From Blattamonas nauphoetae (Eukaryota; Preaxostyla; Oxymonadida), in the NCBI GenBank assembly GCA_033064195.1, contig JARBJD010000059.1, positions 186,001 through 250,000 on the forward strand: a stretch of 64,000 nt of DNA, in the 5' to 3' direction. The position numbers and the translations under genes were made by a program. The notes under the pieces are model-generated. The model ran no database searches and was not told the origin of the DNA. It saw only the letters and a list, made by a program, of their open reading frames with translations. Within the stretch, counting starts at the first letter, position 1. Every line of letters starts with the position of its first letter. Shown piece by piece: positions 32,041-41,892 of this stretch.

Positions 32041-32822
32041 TCAAATGAGGCTGAGTACGACGAGAGAAGGAGCAGCCGACGATCCGAATCGTCTGGAATT
32101 GTCCGTCCCATTTCTGCAGACCAATCGAGCTCGCAGATGCGAGCGTGTTCGAATGTTGTCGATTGGTGATGTTGATCCGAGATGAGCGGAGTGCTGTGTG
32201 TACAGAAAGAAGTGAAGGGTTGCAAATCGAGATGCGGAAAACTCGAATGAGCGTTGCCTGATCCATTCGGAGTGGTCAGAACGATCGATGACCGAGATCG
32301 GCGAGAACAGAAGCAGCTGAGCGCCAGAGTGTGCGAACAGCGCTTCGAGAAGATCGGGATTCACGAAGAGAGTCATTGTGAACATTGGTGCTTCTTCCTC
32401 CCTTCACTCCACACCTGCTCATTCGATCGTGTCCACTCCGAATCAACACACACAACCAACTCTCCAGTGCGCAGCTCAACACATCCAATTTCTGTTTTCC
32501 GTTCTTTCTCTGCATGTCCAGGCGCTCTGGGGAGCTTCTCGCCAACTTGCTGAACGGCTTGCTATGGAGAACCATCGTTTCTGATGTGAATTGCTGTTGA
32601 GTTGGATGCCTTCTCGGGTGATCTCTCTTCCAGTGGAAGAGTGTTGAGGGAGTGATTGGTTGAAAGAATAATGACTTTGGTTCTTCCGTCGTTCCGCAGA
32701 GTCGAGGACGATCGACCATCGAGGGAGACTGGCAAGAAAGAATCACAATCGTTCCGGCAACCGAAACAATGACGTGATGCCAGAGCCGACAATGACGACA
32801 CACAAACAGTGTTTGTTTCCAA
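32041..32822 (-). pseudogene. Partial copy of array-linked hypothetical protein
   Basis: The minus strand at 32822-32562 (begins near SALASRHCFGCRNDCDS) resembles 40835-40640 (SALASLHGLVCGNDWDS), which sits in the same position behind another ARM-like copy. A second frame, 32385-32041, contains NPDLLEALFAHSGAQLLL. Both flanks of the ARM-like genes were therefore duplicated together and have decayed. Function unknown. Confidence 0.4.
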
Positions 32823-32888
32823 AGGAAGTCAGAAACAGTTCGAAAGGTTCGCTGGTTCTTGTCTGTCTCTACCAAGGGTGCGGAGCGT

Positions 32889-34294
32889 TCAATCAAGCAG
32901 GTTGTTCCGGTCAATCGAATAGACAACAATAATTCTTCCATAGTCTCCGTTTCTGTCGTTTTGCAGCTTTTCTTCAACCACATCTTCGATGCCCTCCGTT
33001 CTCAACATTCGATCCACTCTTTTCCACATCTGTCGCACTTCCCCGCCTTCTCCGTTCCATTCCAACTGGGTATGGTTTATATCAAACATAAAAGCCCAGA
33101 TTGAGAAATCATCTTCGAAGAATGTGATAGTACCCGGATAAACTCGTTAAGTCGGATAAACCCATTACGAACGTACCCCACTTCACATTGATCCTTTTAT
33201 TCTGACGACTGATATGTTGTGTTTGAAAGAAAGTTGTTAGTTGACTTCTGAAATGATTGGTCTCTTGTTCAGATGTTTGATCGAGGTCTATGGGTCATTT
33301 CAAATCGATGAATGACCAGCCACGACACCCTGCATGTGATGCTGAGTACAAAGAGGTTGCATCTCAATGTACCATCCCTTGGACGCCTGGGAAGACATTG
33401 GCTATGTTCAGAGCACATTTCGACTTACATTTTTCTCATTCCATTTCACAATCATTCTTTCAACAGTAACTCCTATTTTAAAAATAATGAAGAGAGTAAT
33501 GAACGGGAAGTGGAAGGATAATTTTAGTGAAGAGGGGGGACTGCTATGCTCATGTGGAATGGTAAACGGGTTTATCCGCTCTAACGGGTTTGTCCGGGTA
33601 CTATGAGACAACTTGGGATTGTGAGAATGACTGGCATATGATGCACGAAATCCAGTGTCGGTTGATCGAATGGAGATATTTCGAGTAGGTTCGCAAGGAG
33701 TGATAGAAAATTCTCGGATTGGTCTCCATCGACGATCGAATAGCAGTTCGTGCACAAATGGCAAATATACTTCTCTGAAGGGGCGAGAACTTGCTGAAAA
33801 ACCGTCTCGCGAACAGCTTGCTGTTCATCGTGACCTCTAATTCCGAGTTCTGCAAGACAAAGTGGAGTTATGAGACAGAAAGTCCAGTTGATGCTCTTCA
33901 TGAGGTTGACGTGGAGATCGACTGCTTCGGTAAAAGGAAGAGACAGTGGATTGAGAGTGCTGACGAGATGAGGGATCAGGTCAGCGTTAACGAGGGCAAA
34001 TCCAACTTTGGCTGAACAGTCCAGGATCAGAGTGCCCAGCATCTTCATTGATGCGGTGGTGACCCTTCAGAGTCACAAATTCGAGAAGTTTCACGACTTT
34101 TGCTTCCAGAGAGTCATCAAGTACGGCTGCAACTTCAATGTGGCAACGAGAGATCGAAAGACTCCGACCTGTTCAGATTCAGATTCAAGTTCTTTTTCAT
34201 CCCAATTCAGGAAAGGACCGTCATCCACTGAAAATGGCAACTGAGGGGAGGACAAATCATAGCGTTCTGTATTTGAGAAAGTGTCTGTTTTCAT
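32889..34294 (-). pseudogene. ARM-like family copy A, split by a small transposon
   Basis: The beginning (GPFLNWDEKELESE, 34225) to IPSCLI (33610) and the ending (RQMWKRVDRMLRTEGIEDVV, 33040-32960) match copy B (37975-39045), but 476 bases intervene. A further frame shift lies near 34090. The family has leucine-rich helices with motifs ADLIPHL, FTEAVDLHVNLMKSI and EKYICHLCTN. Function unknown. Not expected to make a full-length product. Confidence 0.7.
33128..33603. mobile_element. Non-autonomous inverted-repeat DNA transposon (MITE), 476 bp
   Basis: The ends are inverted repeats of about 37 nt with roughly five mismatches, starting TAGTACCCGG on the left and ending CCGGGTACTA on the right, each followed inward by GGATAAACCC-type blocks. 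It is flanked by a 3-bp TGA duplication (33125-33127 and 33604-33606). The homologous positions in copies B and C read AATGTGAGAC and AATGCGAGAC with no insert, giving a natural empty site. It contains no coding sequence. A 3-bp duplication fits PIF/Harbinger- or CACTA-like families, but the family is unassigned. Confidence 0.88.
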
Positions 34295-34825
34295 GTCAGT
34301 TTCGGTGAGTCTAATTCACCCAGTGAAAGAACGCTTGTTATGGGTTAGAAAAAGGATGAGCGAAACAAAGATAATGAGATGATGTAGACTCTTAAAAGGA
34401 AGAACAAAAATCAACCAACGTCTCGTCCTCTCTCTTGAGATCCCTGTCCTCCATTTCATCTGCCTCAGACACAACCATCTCCAAAGTGCCAAACTCCCCA
34501 CTCTTCACTCTCAACCCCTCCCCCAATCCCATCCTCTCCTCGAACCCTCCACATGACTGAGCCTCCGACCCCTTCACCAACAACACCACTCCCTTGTTCT
34601 CCACCATCACTCCCTTCAAAACTCACTCATCAACACCTCCCTTCTCTTCACTCTCGGCAGCCCTCTCATCCTCTGCTCCCGCTTCTGCTTTTGTTTATGT
34701 TTCTGACTCGACAGGGACTCCAGTGTCGCCAGCTGTGCTCGTCGTGGAGTTGGCTTGTGCTGATTCGTCTGAAGTCAGCCAACAGCATTCTCATCAGTCT
34801 TTGAGTGAGGTTAGGGTTAAGTTTG

Positions 34826-35420
34826 GTGAACGATGGTGGACAGCAATTGATCAGTTGCGGTGTCGTCGGCTAGAGCGGCCAAAAGCGACGCCGATCTTCG
34901 TCAGCCGTGGTGGAGACAGGCGGAGAGATGAGCGGGAGGAGAGTCGTGAACATCTTCCTCTTTGCCTCATCTCCCTCTCTCTCCTCTCTTCTTCTTTCCC
35001 TCCCGAACATCCATTCGAAGACGATCCTTCCTGATTGTGCAGCATTCATCCACTTCGAGTGCCTCTGCCGCTCTTTCTTGTCTTTCTCTCGCCTCCTTCG
35101 GCCATCACAAGCATCCCTGCCTTTCTTTGCTTCTGTCTTCATCTCACACTTCCACATTTTTCTATCTTACGCTTTCTCAAATCGTCGACGATGTCCTTTT
35201 CTTTCTCGCCATCGTTGTGTCATTCCTCCTTTTCCTCGTTCTTCCTGCTGCACTCTTCTTCTCGCTTTCGATCCTATTCCTCGTCCTTCTTTCATTTGCC
35301 GTCCAGTTTGGTGTGTTCTGTACGATGAGGAAAGAAGAGAGGAGGAAAGGATGAACAACTCGACAACGATTCAGAGAGAGTGAAGGAGGAAGACAGTCGA
35401 GGAGAGCATTGCTAGTGGCT
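34826..35420. repeat. Array segment, copy 1 (paralogous to 39755-40300)
   Basis: Begins around CAGTTGCGGTGTCGTCGGC and shares extended similarity with 39755-40300, including GCCGTGGTGGAGACAGGCGG, with small indels. The plus strand has a hydrophobic stretch (VDDVLFFLAIVVSFLLFLVL) conserved in both copies; the minus strand translation is Arg/Lys-rich. It could encode a membrane segment of a lost gene. Together with the ARM-like gene and the 38-nt minisatellite it marks a duplicated unit. Confidence 0.7.
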
Positions 35421-35454
35421 AGAAGAAACAGACATCAGCATGCACCACGCAGAG

Positions 35455-35700
35455 TGTGGTGAGGGAGAGGGGGAGTGGGAGGGTGTGGATGGTGAAGGAG
35501 AGGCAGAGGGGAGTGGGAGGGTGTGGGTGGTGAGGGAGAGGCAGAGGGGAGTGGGAGGGTGTGGGTGGTGAGGGAGAGGCAGAGGGGAGTGGGAGGGTGT
35601 GGGTGGTGAGGGAGAGGCAGAGGGGAGTGAGAGAGTGTGGGTGGTGAGGGAGAGGCAGAGGGGAGTGGGAGGGTGTGGGTGGTGAGGGAGAGACAGAGGT
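35455..35700. repeat. G-rich minisatellite, 38-nt unit, about 6 copies
   Basis: Copies of a 38-nt unit containing GGGGAGTGGGAGGGTGTGGG. Each full unit has four runs of three or more G separated by one to three bases, which meets the usual G-quadruplex motif. The same unit recurs at 40340-40460. Confidence 0.93.
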
Positions 35701-37974
35701 GACAGCCACTCGTCATCATTCCCCCTTTCACCAAAAGTCCGGAAGGAACGATTGCGGGACGATGTGGACAGGCGAGTCAGTCGTTCAGAGTCGCCACAAA
35801 TGAGCTCTTTTCTGTCTCCACAGATATCATCCAACCACAACGCTGAGTTGACAGCCATCCAACGCAAATGATTGCGAGCCACGAAGGAGGGTGCACCAAC
35901 ACACACCGTACAGAAGTCGTCGGCTGGAGATGAGCCGAGAGCAGAAGACATTGAGGGATTGGTGGTGTCGCGGCCGTTTCACAAAAAGGTTATCTACAAC
36001 AACTCGGATGCTTTGGAGGGAAGGTGAGTGATGTTTGAGAAGAACCAGCTTCACCACTTGGTGACAATTGGTGGGTGTTCAGGACGATCGAGATTGAAAC
36101 AATGTACTCGCCGCAACCTCCTTCATCATTGTTTCTAGCTGCACTTCGAGAGTGCCTTCCGAGTCATTCATCCTCATCGTTCGAAAAAGGATCTTCACCG
36201 ATTCGTGTTCCGCTTGATTGATCATGTCCCGGGCTCGCTGCGTCTTGATTGGGTCAAAAAATGAACTGGAATCGACACGCGGGATTCTGCAGTTGAGTCA
36301 CAGCGCGAGAGAGGGCGAAAGATGTGCAGGACACAAACAAAATGAGAGTTGGATGCCGAGGCGTCTGAGTGCACGTGCAGTTGGGAGCAAGAGAGCGTTC
36401 ACGACGATGATGTTCGAGAGGGACGGGAAGTCTTGAGCATCTGGCAACGAGAGAGGGAGAATCGATGAAGAGTCGAGTGGAGTCGAGTGATCAGGTCAGT
36501 TTCAGCGAGTTTCAGTTGAAGATGTCCATGACAGAGGTTGGTGATGTGTTGAGGGGGAGTATCGTTGTGTTGGGGACGATCTGACCAGCTGACGAGATGA
36601 GCACCCCAATCGACGGGATGGTGTCTGTCGAAGATCCATCAGCGAAAGATCCAAGGTGAGTGATGAGAGTGAGCGCAACAGCGATTCGTTGGACCATCAC
36701 TCGCACAGCCAATGCACACCGCAAAAGGCATCACTTGGAGAGAAATCTCGGAGGAGTCGGAGTTTCAGTTTCATCCTCCCTTTTCAAGTGGATGTCGCTG
36801 AGACAGGTTGGTGAGGGAGGAATTCCATTGTGGTTTGAGAAGATGGAGATATTTGGAAGTGTTGGGCGAGAAGCGAGTGGTCCATCGGTACGAAGAGTCG
36901 AGGACAGGGATCCAAAAATTCAAATCGTACATCTCATCTATTTCATCATGTTCTATTCAACATTCTGTCATTCTTGAGTTGTTTAGAAGCTGTTTTTAAA
37001 CAAGATAACAATTTCAAGAGATACGTGTGTTGAAATAATCACAAGAAAAACAAACATCAAAATGTAAGCTTAATAAAGATAGAGGAAGGATAGATGACTG
37101 AAAACATCATCATCTGGTACATTAAAGTAGACAACGGTGAGATAGCTCGTTGAATGGACGGTACTCAGTTCTCTAGCCAATCTTGACAATTGATGTTGTT
37201 TTTTGAACCCTTTCCAAAGCAACAGTGATCTTGACAGAGAAGAATGATTTTGTACGAAACTAAGATCTGGATGAGCCAGTTCACTTCAGCTGACAATGCA
37301 GAATCCATCGTCGAGCAGCAAGTTCGTGACTGTAACTGCATCGGCAGGTGTCGCGAATATGTTCGGAGATGAAACACTAAACAACCTATATTGTCCAACA
37401 GTTTCGGGTGTTCGAACCAATGAGAGCGATGATAAGAGCGGAGTGCTGGGAGATGGAGAATTGGATGGCCAACTGCATTGGACAGTCTTAAAGGAATATT
37501 GAGGAAAAATTGAATCGAAATGTTGATAGAGACATACCATTGATGAAAGTGTACTATTGGGAGGAATGGTGAATGGATAGGAAGAAAGATATTGATATGA
37601 TCAGACCCATATCACCAAAACTCCAATTTTCACTTGACAACATGATGATGTTCTGATTGACTCTTTTTCAATGAAAAAGCCTTCCGTCAACGATTTAAGT
37701 GTTTTGAATGAACAAGAATGAGTTTGTGCACAACTGACAAATTGACAAATCGAGACCAAATTGAAAAACAAATTGAAAATGGGGCCAATTTGGTTTTTTC
37801 AATCCCTGGTCGAGGACGACGGTCGATGGAGGGAGATTGGGGAGAGGACGAATCTTGGTGTATCGCATTCAAGAGGTGATGTCAGAACAGAGAAAGATCA
37901 CACACAAACAGTGTTTGTTGTCCAAAAGAAGGAAGAAACACGTCGAAATGTTTGCTGGTCCTTGTCTGTTTCAA
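35701..37974. other. Degenerate inter-gene region of the array
   Basis: Minus-strand coding-like pieces appear at 35951-35705 (contains FVARNHLRWMAVNSALWLDD), 36660-36512 (HLGSFADGSSTDTIPSIGVL to a stop at 36512) and 37540-37286 (contains SVSSPNIFATPADAVTVT). None is complete and no family is recognised. 36980-37160 and 37500-37760 are AT-rich with nothing evident. Confidence 0.3.
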
Positions 37975-39045
37975 TCAAAGGAATAGATGGTTCATGCCCA
38001 GCAAGTTGTTGAATTTTTTCGAATCGGCAACAATATATCTTCCGACGGATCCATTTCTGTCGTTTCGCAGCCTTTCCTCAATCACATCTTCGATGCCCTC
38101 CATTCTCAACATTCGATGAACTGTCTTCCACATCTGTCGCCGGTCTCCCCTTGTTCTGTTCCAATCTTGCTGGGTAATGTTCATGACATTCAGAAAATTC
38201 CAGATTGTGTGTTCAATTTCGAAGAATGTGAGACAACTTGGTATTGTGAGAAAGACTGGCATATTCAGGATGAAATCCATTGTTGGTTGATAATAAGGAT
38301 GTATTTGGACGAAAGCAGGAAGAAGGAATGAAATTTCATCGGATAATTTTCTTCCGAAGATCGAAAAGCGGTTCATGCACAAATGGCAAATATACGTCTC
38401 GGAAGGGAGAAAAACTTGCTGGAAAACAGTCTCGTGAACAGCTTGTTGTTCATTGAGATCTTGAATTCCGAGTTCTGCAAGACTATGCGGAGTTGAACGC
38501 GCCACAAACCAGCGGATTGTTTTCATGAGGTTAATGTGGATATCGACTGCTTCTGTGAAGGAAAGTGAATGTGGATTGAGAGCGATGATGAGTTGAGGGA
38601 TCAGATCAGCTTTGATGAGCGAGAGATGGACTTTTTCTGAACTCCACAAGAGCAGAGAAAAGAGCATCTTCATTGCTGCAGTTGTGATGGTCTGGCTGGT
38701 CGAAGAAATGAGTACCACCATGGACTGTATGAAGTGAGTCAATGATTCATCAGTAGTTCGTCCATGGCTGCTGAGAAAAGCATCTGCAGATTTTGGTTCA
38801 ACCGGATCTACTGATTTCAGAAACTTCAGTGCTTTCGCTTCAAGATTCACATCAAATGCAGGCTGGGACTTCATAGTGGCAACGAGAGATTGAAATATAA
38901 CGGCCTTTTCGGAATCAGACTCATTTCGATTGTAGTGCCAATTCAGGAATGCAGAACAATCTGTAGAAGATGAAAAGCAGTGGAAAGACAAACCAGAGAG
39001 GACAGTACTTGATGATGTGTCTGTTGTCGCGTCAGTCGCAGTCAT
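37975..39045 (-). CDS. ARM-like family copy B, intact
   Basis: A 356-residue open frame from ATG at 39045 to the stop at 37975, without introns. After a serine/threonine-rich start and the family signature FLNW (about residue 34) it is all helical. Motifs shared with copies A and C include AVIFQSLVATMK, ALKFLKSVDP, GRTTDESLTHFIQSM, ADLIPQL, FTEAVDIHINLMK, ICHLC and MLRMEGIEDVIEERLRNDRNG. It has no signal peptide or membrane span. The pattern suggests an armadillo-type solenoid for protein binding, but no named family is recognised. It lies between decayed copies of itself and is the only uninterrupted member of the three. Confidence 0.7.
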   Translation of the reverse strand: MTATDATTDTSSSTVLSGLSFHCFSSSTDCSAFLNWHYNRNESDSEKAVIFQSLVATMKSQPAFDVNLEAKALKFLKSVDPVEPKSADAFLSSHGRTTDESLTHFIQSMVVLISSTSQTITTAAMKMLFSLLLWSSEKVHLSLIKADLIPQLIIALNPHSLSFTEAVDIHINLMKTIRWFVARSTPHSLAELGIQDLNEQQAVHETVFQQVFLPSETYICHLCMNRFSIFGRKLSDEISFLLPAFVQIHPYYQPTMDFILNMPVFLTIPSCLTFFEIEHTIWNFLNVMNITQQDWNRTRGDRRQMWKTVHRMLRMEGIEDVIEERLRNDRNGSVGRYIVADSKKFNNLLGMNHLFL

Positions 39046-39754
39046 TTGGATGGATTCAGCAATCTTGCACTCGTTATGGGTGAGAAAAAGGGGTGAAACA
39101 ATTAGAGTGAAAATAAAGAAATGTAGAAAAGGAAGAAGAAATCAATAAATGAAGAGCAGAGACGATCCCTGAATGAAGAAGTGAGATGGTGAGGAGAAAG
39201 GAGATGGACACATCATGGTTTGTTGTTTCTCGTTGCCATGTTGTTCATTCCTTCGCACTGATGTCTGTGAAACCAGACGTGCCATCGTCTCGTCGTTCCA
39301 CTTTGGTTTTCTCATCTTCATCTCTCCCTCTGCTTTGAGAGTCCACTCCTCAGTTTCAACAGCCTCAAACACAACTCTCTCCTCATTTGTCCAGCCCCCA
39401 CTCATTACTGCCTGTGCTCATCCGATGCTCCGCTCTCGTGTTGTTCAGAAGGTCCACATCGCCAGTGAGTGTCTCCCTCACTCTCTCCAGCGCTGACATC
39501 GCCTGGTGCTGTTGACTCGACAGGGATTCCAGTGTCGCCAGCTGTCACAGCAGTCGCCAGCCAGCACCGACGCATGGAGTGAGCGAGGGTGACGACGTGG
39601 TAAGCCGGGGTGTCGGCTGTGTCGGTGTTTCGTCCTTCTTTCTGCATGTCGTGGAGTTGGCTTGTGTAGGTTCGACTGAAGTCAGCCAACAGCGACCTCG
39701 TCCTGCCCTCGAGTGCAGTTGGGGTTGACTGTGGGATGAGTGACGGGACAGCTG
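39046..39754. other. Upstream flank of copy B
   Basis: Contains an acidic minus-strand stretch (39405-39142, contains VVFEAVETEEWTLKAEGEMK) that resembles 34619-34392 behind copy A, so it belongs to the duplicated unit. Otherwise nothing. Confidence 0.35.
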
Positions 39755-40300
39755 GTCATCAGTTGCGGTGTCGTCGGCGAGAGAGACCAAAAGCGACACC
39801 AATCTTCGTATGCCGTGGTGGAGACAGGCGGAGAGACGTGCAAGAGGAGAGTCGTGCACTTCCTCCTCTTGGTCTCATCTCCCGTCTTCCTGTCCTTCTC
39901 ACTCTTTTTCCTTCCCTCCCGAACAATCACGTCGAGAGGATCCGTCCTGATTGTCCAGCAATAAGCCACTTCGAGTTCTTCGACCGCTCGTTCTTGTCTT
40001 CCTCTCGCCTCCTTCGATCATCACAAGCGTGCCTACCTTTCTTCGCTTCTTTCTTCATCTCACACTTCCACTTTTTAGTCTCACGCCCTCTCAATTCATC
40101 GACGATGTTCTTTTCTTTCTCGCCATCGTTGTTTCGTTCCTCTTTTTCCTCGTTCTTCCCGTTGCACTCTTCTTCTCGTTTTCGTCCACTTTCTTCTCCT
40201 CCTTTCCATCCCGTCCAGTTTGGAGTGAACTCTCAGGTGAGGAAGGAAGCGAGGAGAGAAATAAAGTGAAGGATGAAGGCAGACTTGGCGAGCATTGCGT
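39755..40300. repeat. Array segment, copy 2 (paralogous to 34826-35420)
   Basis: Same order and motifs as copy 1, including GCCGTGGTGGAGACAGGCGG and the conserved plus-strand translation IDDVLFFLAIVVSFLFFLVL. Ends just before the second 38-nt minisatellite block. Confidence 0.7.
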
Positions 40301-40339
40301 GTGCTTCGAATGAGAAGCCATGAACCACACCACACCGAG

Positions 40340-40460
40340 TGGGGTGAGGGAGAGGCAGAGGGGAGTGGGAGGGTGTGGATGGTGAGGGAGAGGCAGAGAA
40401 GAGTGGGAGGGTGTGGGTGGTGAGGGAGAAGCAGAGGGGAGTGGGAGGGTGTGGGTGGAG
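40340..40460. repeat. G-rich minisatellite, 38-nt unit, about 3 copies
   Basis: The same unit as at 35455-35700, with GGGGAGTGGGAGGGTGTGG in each copy and a GAAGAG variant in the second. It occupies the equivalent position in the array, showing that it was duplicated with its surroundings and that copy number changed afterwards. Confidence 0.93.
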
Positions 40461-40639
40461 ATGGAGCAGGGATCGAGAACGGCCATGAATTCGGCCACCA
40501 CATCTTCCGATGCTCCGGAACGTCTGAGGAATGGTCAGATGATGAGCGAGGGAGATCCAGTATGCGGAGGGAGAGAGGCAGATGGGTTCGGAAATGCGAA
40601 TCTCATCAGTGTTATCAATCATCATGACAGCTTCGTTTG

Positions 40640-40835
40640 AGAGAACAAGTCCCAAATAATCACGCAAACGCAAATTCCCATCAATCGTCACCATCCAGCC
40701 ATCAGTTGACGCATTGCCTTCCACAAAGGAGCAGTGGGGATGTGTGACCAAGGAGAACGAGAGTGTGGCGACTTTTGAGTGAGAATCCCAATCGTTCCCG
40801 CAAACTAAACCATGAAGTGATGCCAGAGCCGACAA
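40640..40835 (-). pseudogene. Partial array-linked hypothetical protein
   Basis: The minus strand reads SALASLHGLVCGNDWDS, then SLVTHPHCSFVEGNASTDGW and IDGNLRLRDYLGLVLSNEA. It matches the decayed piece at 32822-32562, sits immediately downstream of the ARM-like gene, and runs into the minisatellite. Incomplete. Confidence 0.4.
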
Positions 40836-41892
40836 AGATCACACACAAACAGAGATAGTTGTCCAAAAGAAGCCAGATACAGTTCGAATGAATCGCTGGT
40901 TCCTGTCTATTTCTATTCTGGTTTTGGAGCGTTCATTCCCTGCAGGTTGTTCCATCTGATCGAGTTGTTGATCAGCCATCCTCCGAAGGATCCAGCTTGG
41001 TCGTTCCGCAGCTTTTCTTCGATCACATCTTCGATGCCCTCCATTCTCAACAATCGAGACACTTCTTTCCACATCTGTTGCGTATCTCCCCTTGTCCTGT
41101 TCCAATCCTGCTGGGAATCGCTCATATCATGCAGAAAGTTCCAGATTATGAAATCATCCTCGAAGAATGCGAGACTGCTTGGAATCGTGAGAACGACTGG
41201 CATATTCAGGACAACCTCCATTGTGGGTTGATAATAAGGAGTTATTTGCAGGAGACGAGAAAGAAGATACATAAATTCCTCTGACAATTTTCGATCGATG
41301 ATCGAATTGAGGTTCACGCATAAATGGCAGATATACTTCTCCGAAGGGGCGAGAACTTGCTGAAAAACCGTCTTGTGAATAGCTTGTTGTTCATAAGGAT
41401 CTTCAATATCGAGTTGTGTGAGACCATCCGGAGTTATCAGCCAGAGTGAGCTTTGGATGATTGACATGAGATAGATGTGGATATCGACTGCTTCGGCGAA
41501 TGAGAGAGACTGTGGATTGAGATATGCGATGAGGTGAGGGATTAGATCAGCTTTGACAAGGGCATAGTGTATTTTAGATGGACTTTCGCAGATGAGATTG
41601 TGAAACATTGTCATTGATGAGTGAATAATTGACTGACTGGCTGAAGAAAGGAGTACCACAATGGATTGTACGAAGTTGGTCAAAGATTCATCAGTTGTTC
41701 GCCCAAGGTTGCGGAGAAAAGAATCAGCAGATTCTTCATCATCCAGATCCACAGATTTGAGAAAGTTCAACGCTTTCGTTTCCAAAGATTCATCAAGTGT
41801 AGGATGGACCTTCACAGTCGCAACAAGAGATCGGAAGATAACCGCCTTCTCGGATTCAGATTCAAGCTTTTCTTCGCTCCAATTCAGGAAAG

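Noticed and set aside
35412-35734. Proline/serine-rich minus-strand frames over the 38-nt repeat
   Set aside because: Products of the minisatellite; only the upstream part (35951-35705) looks like genuine decayed coding.
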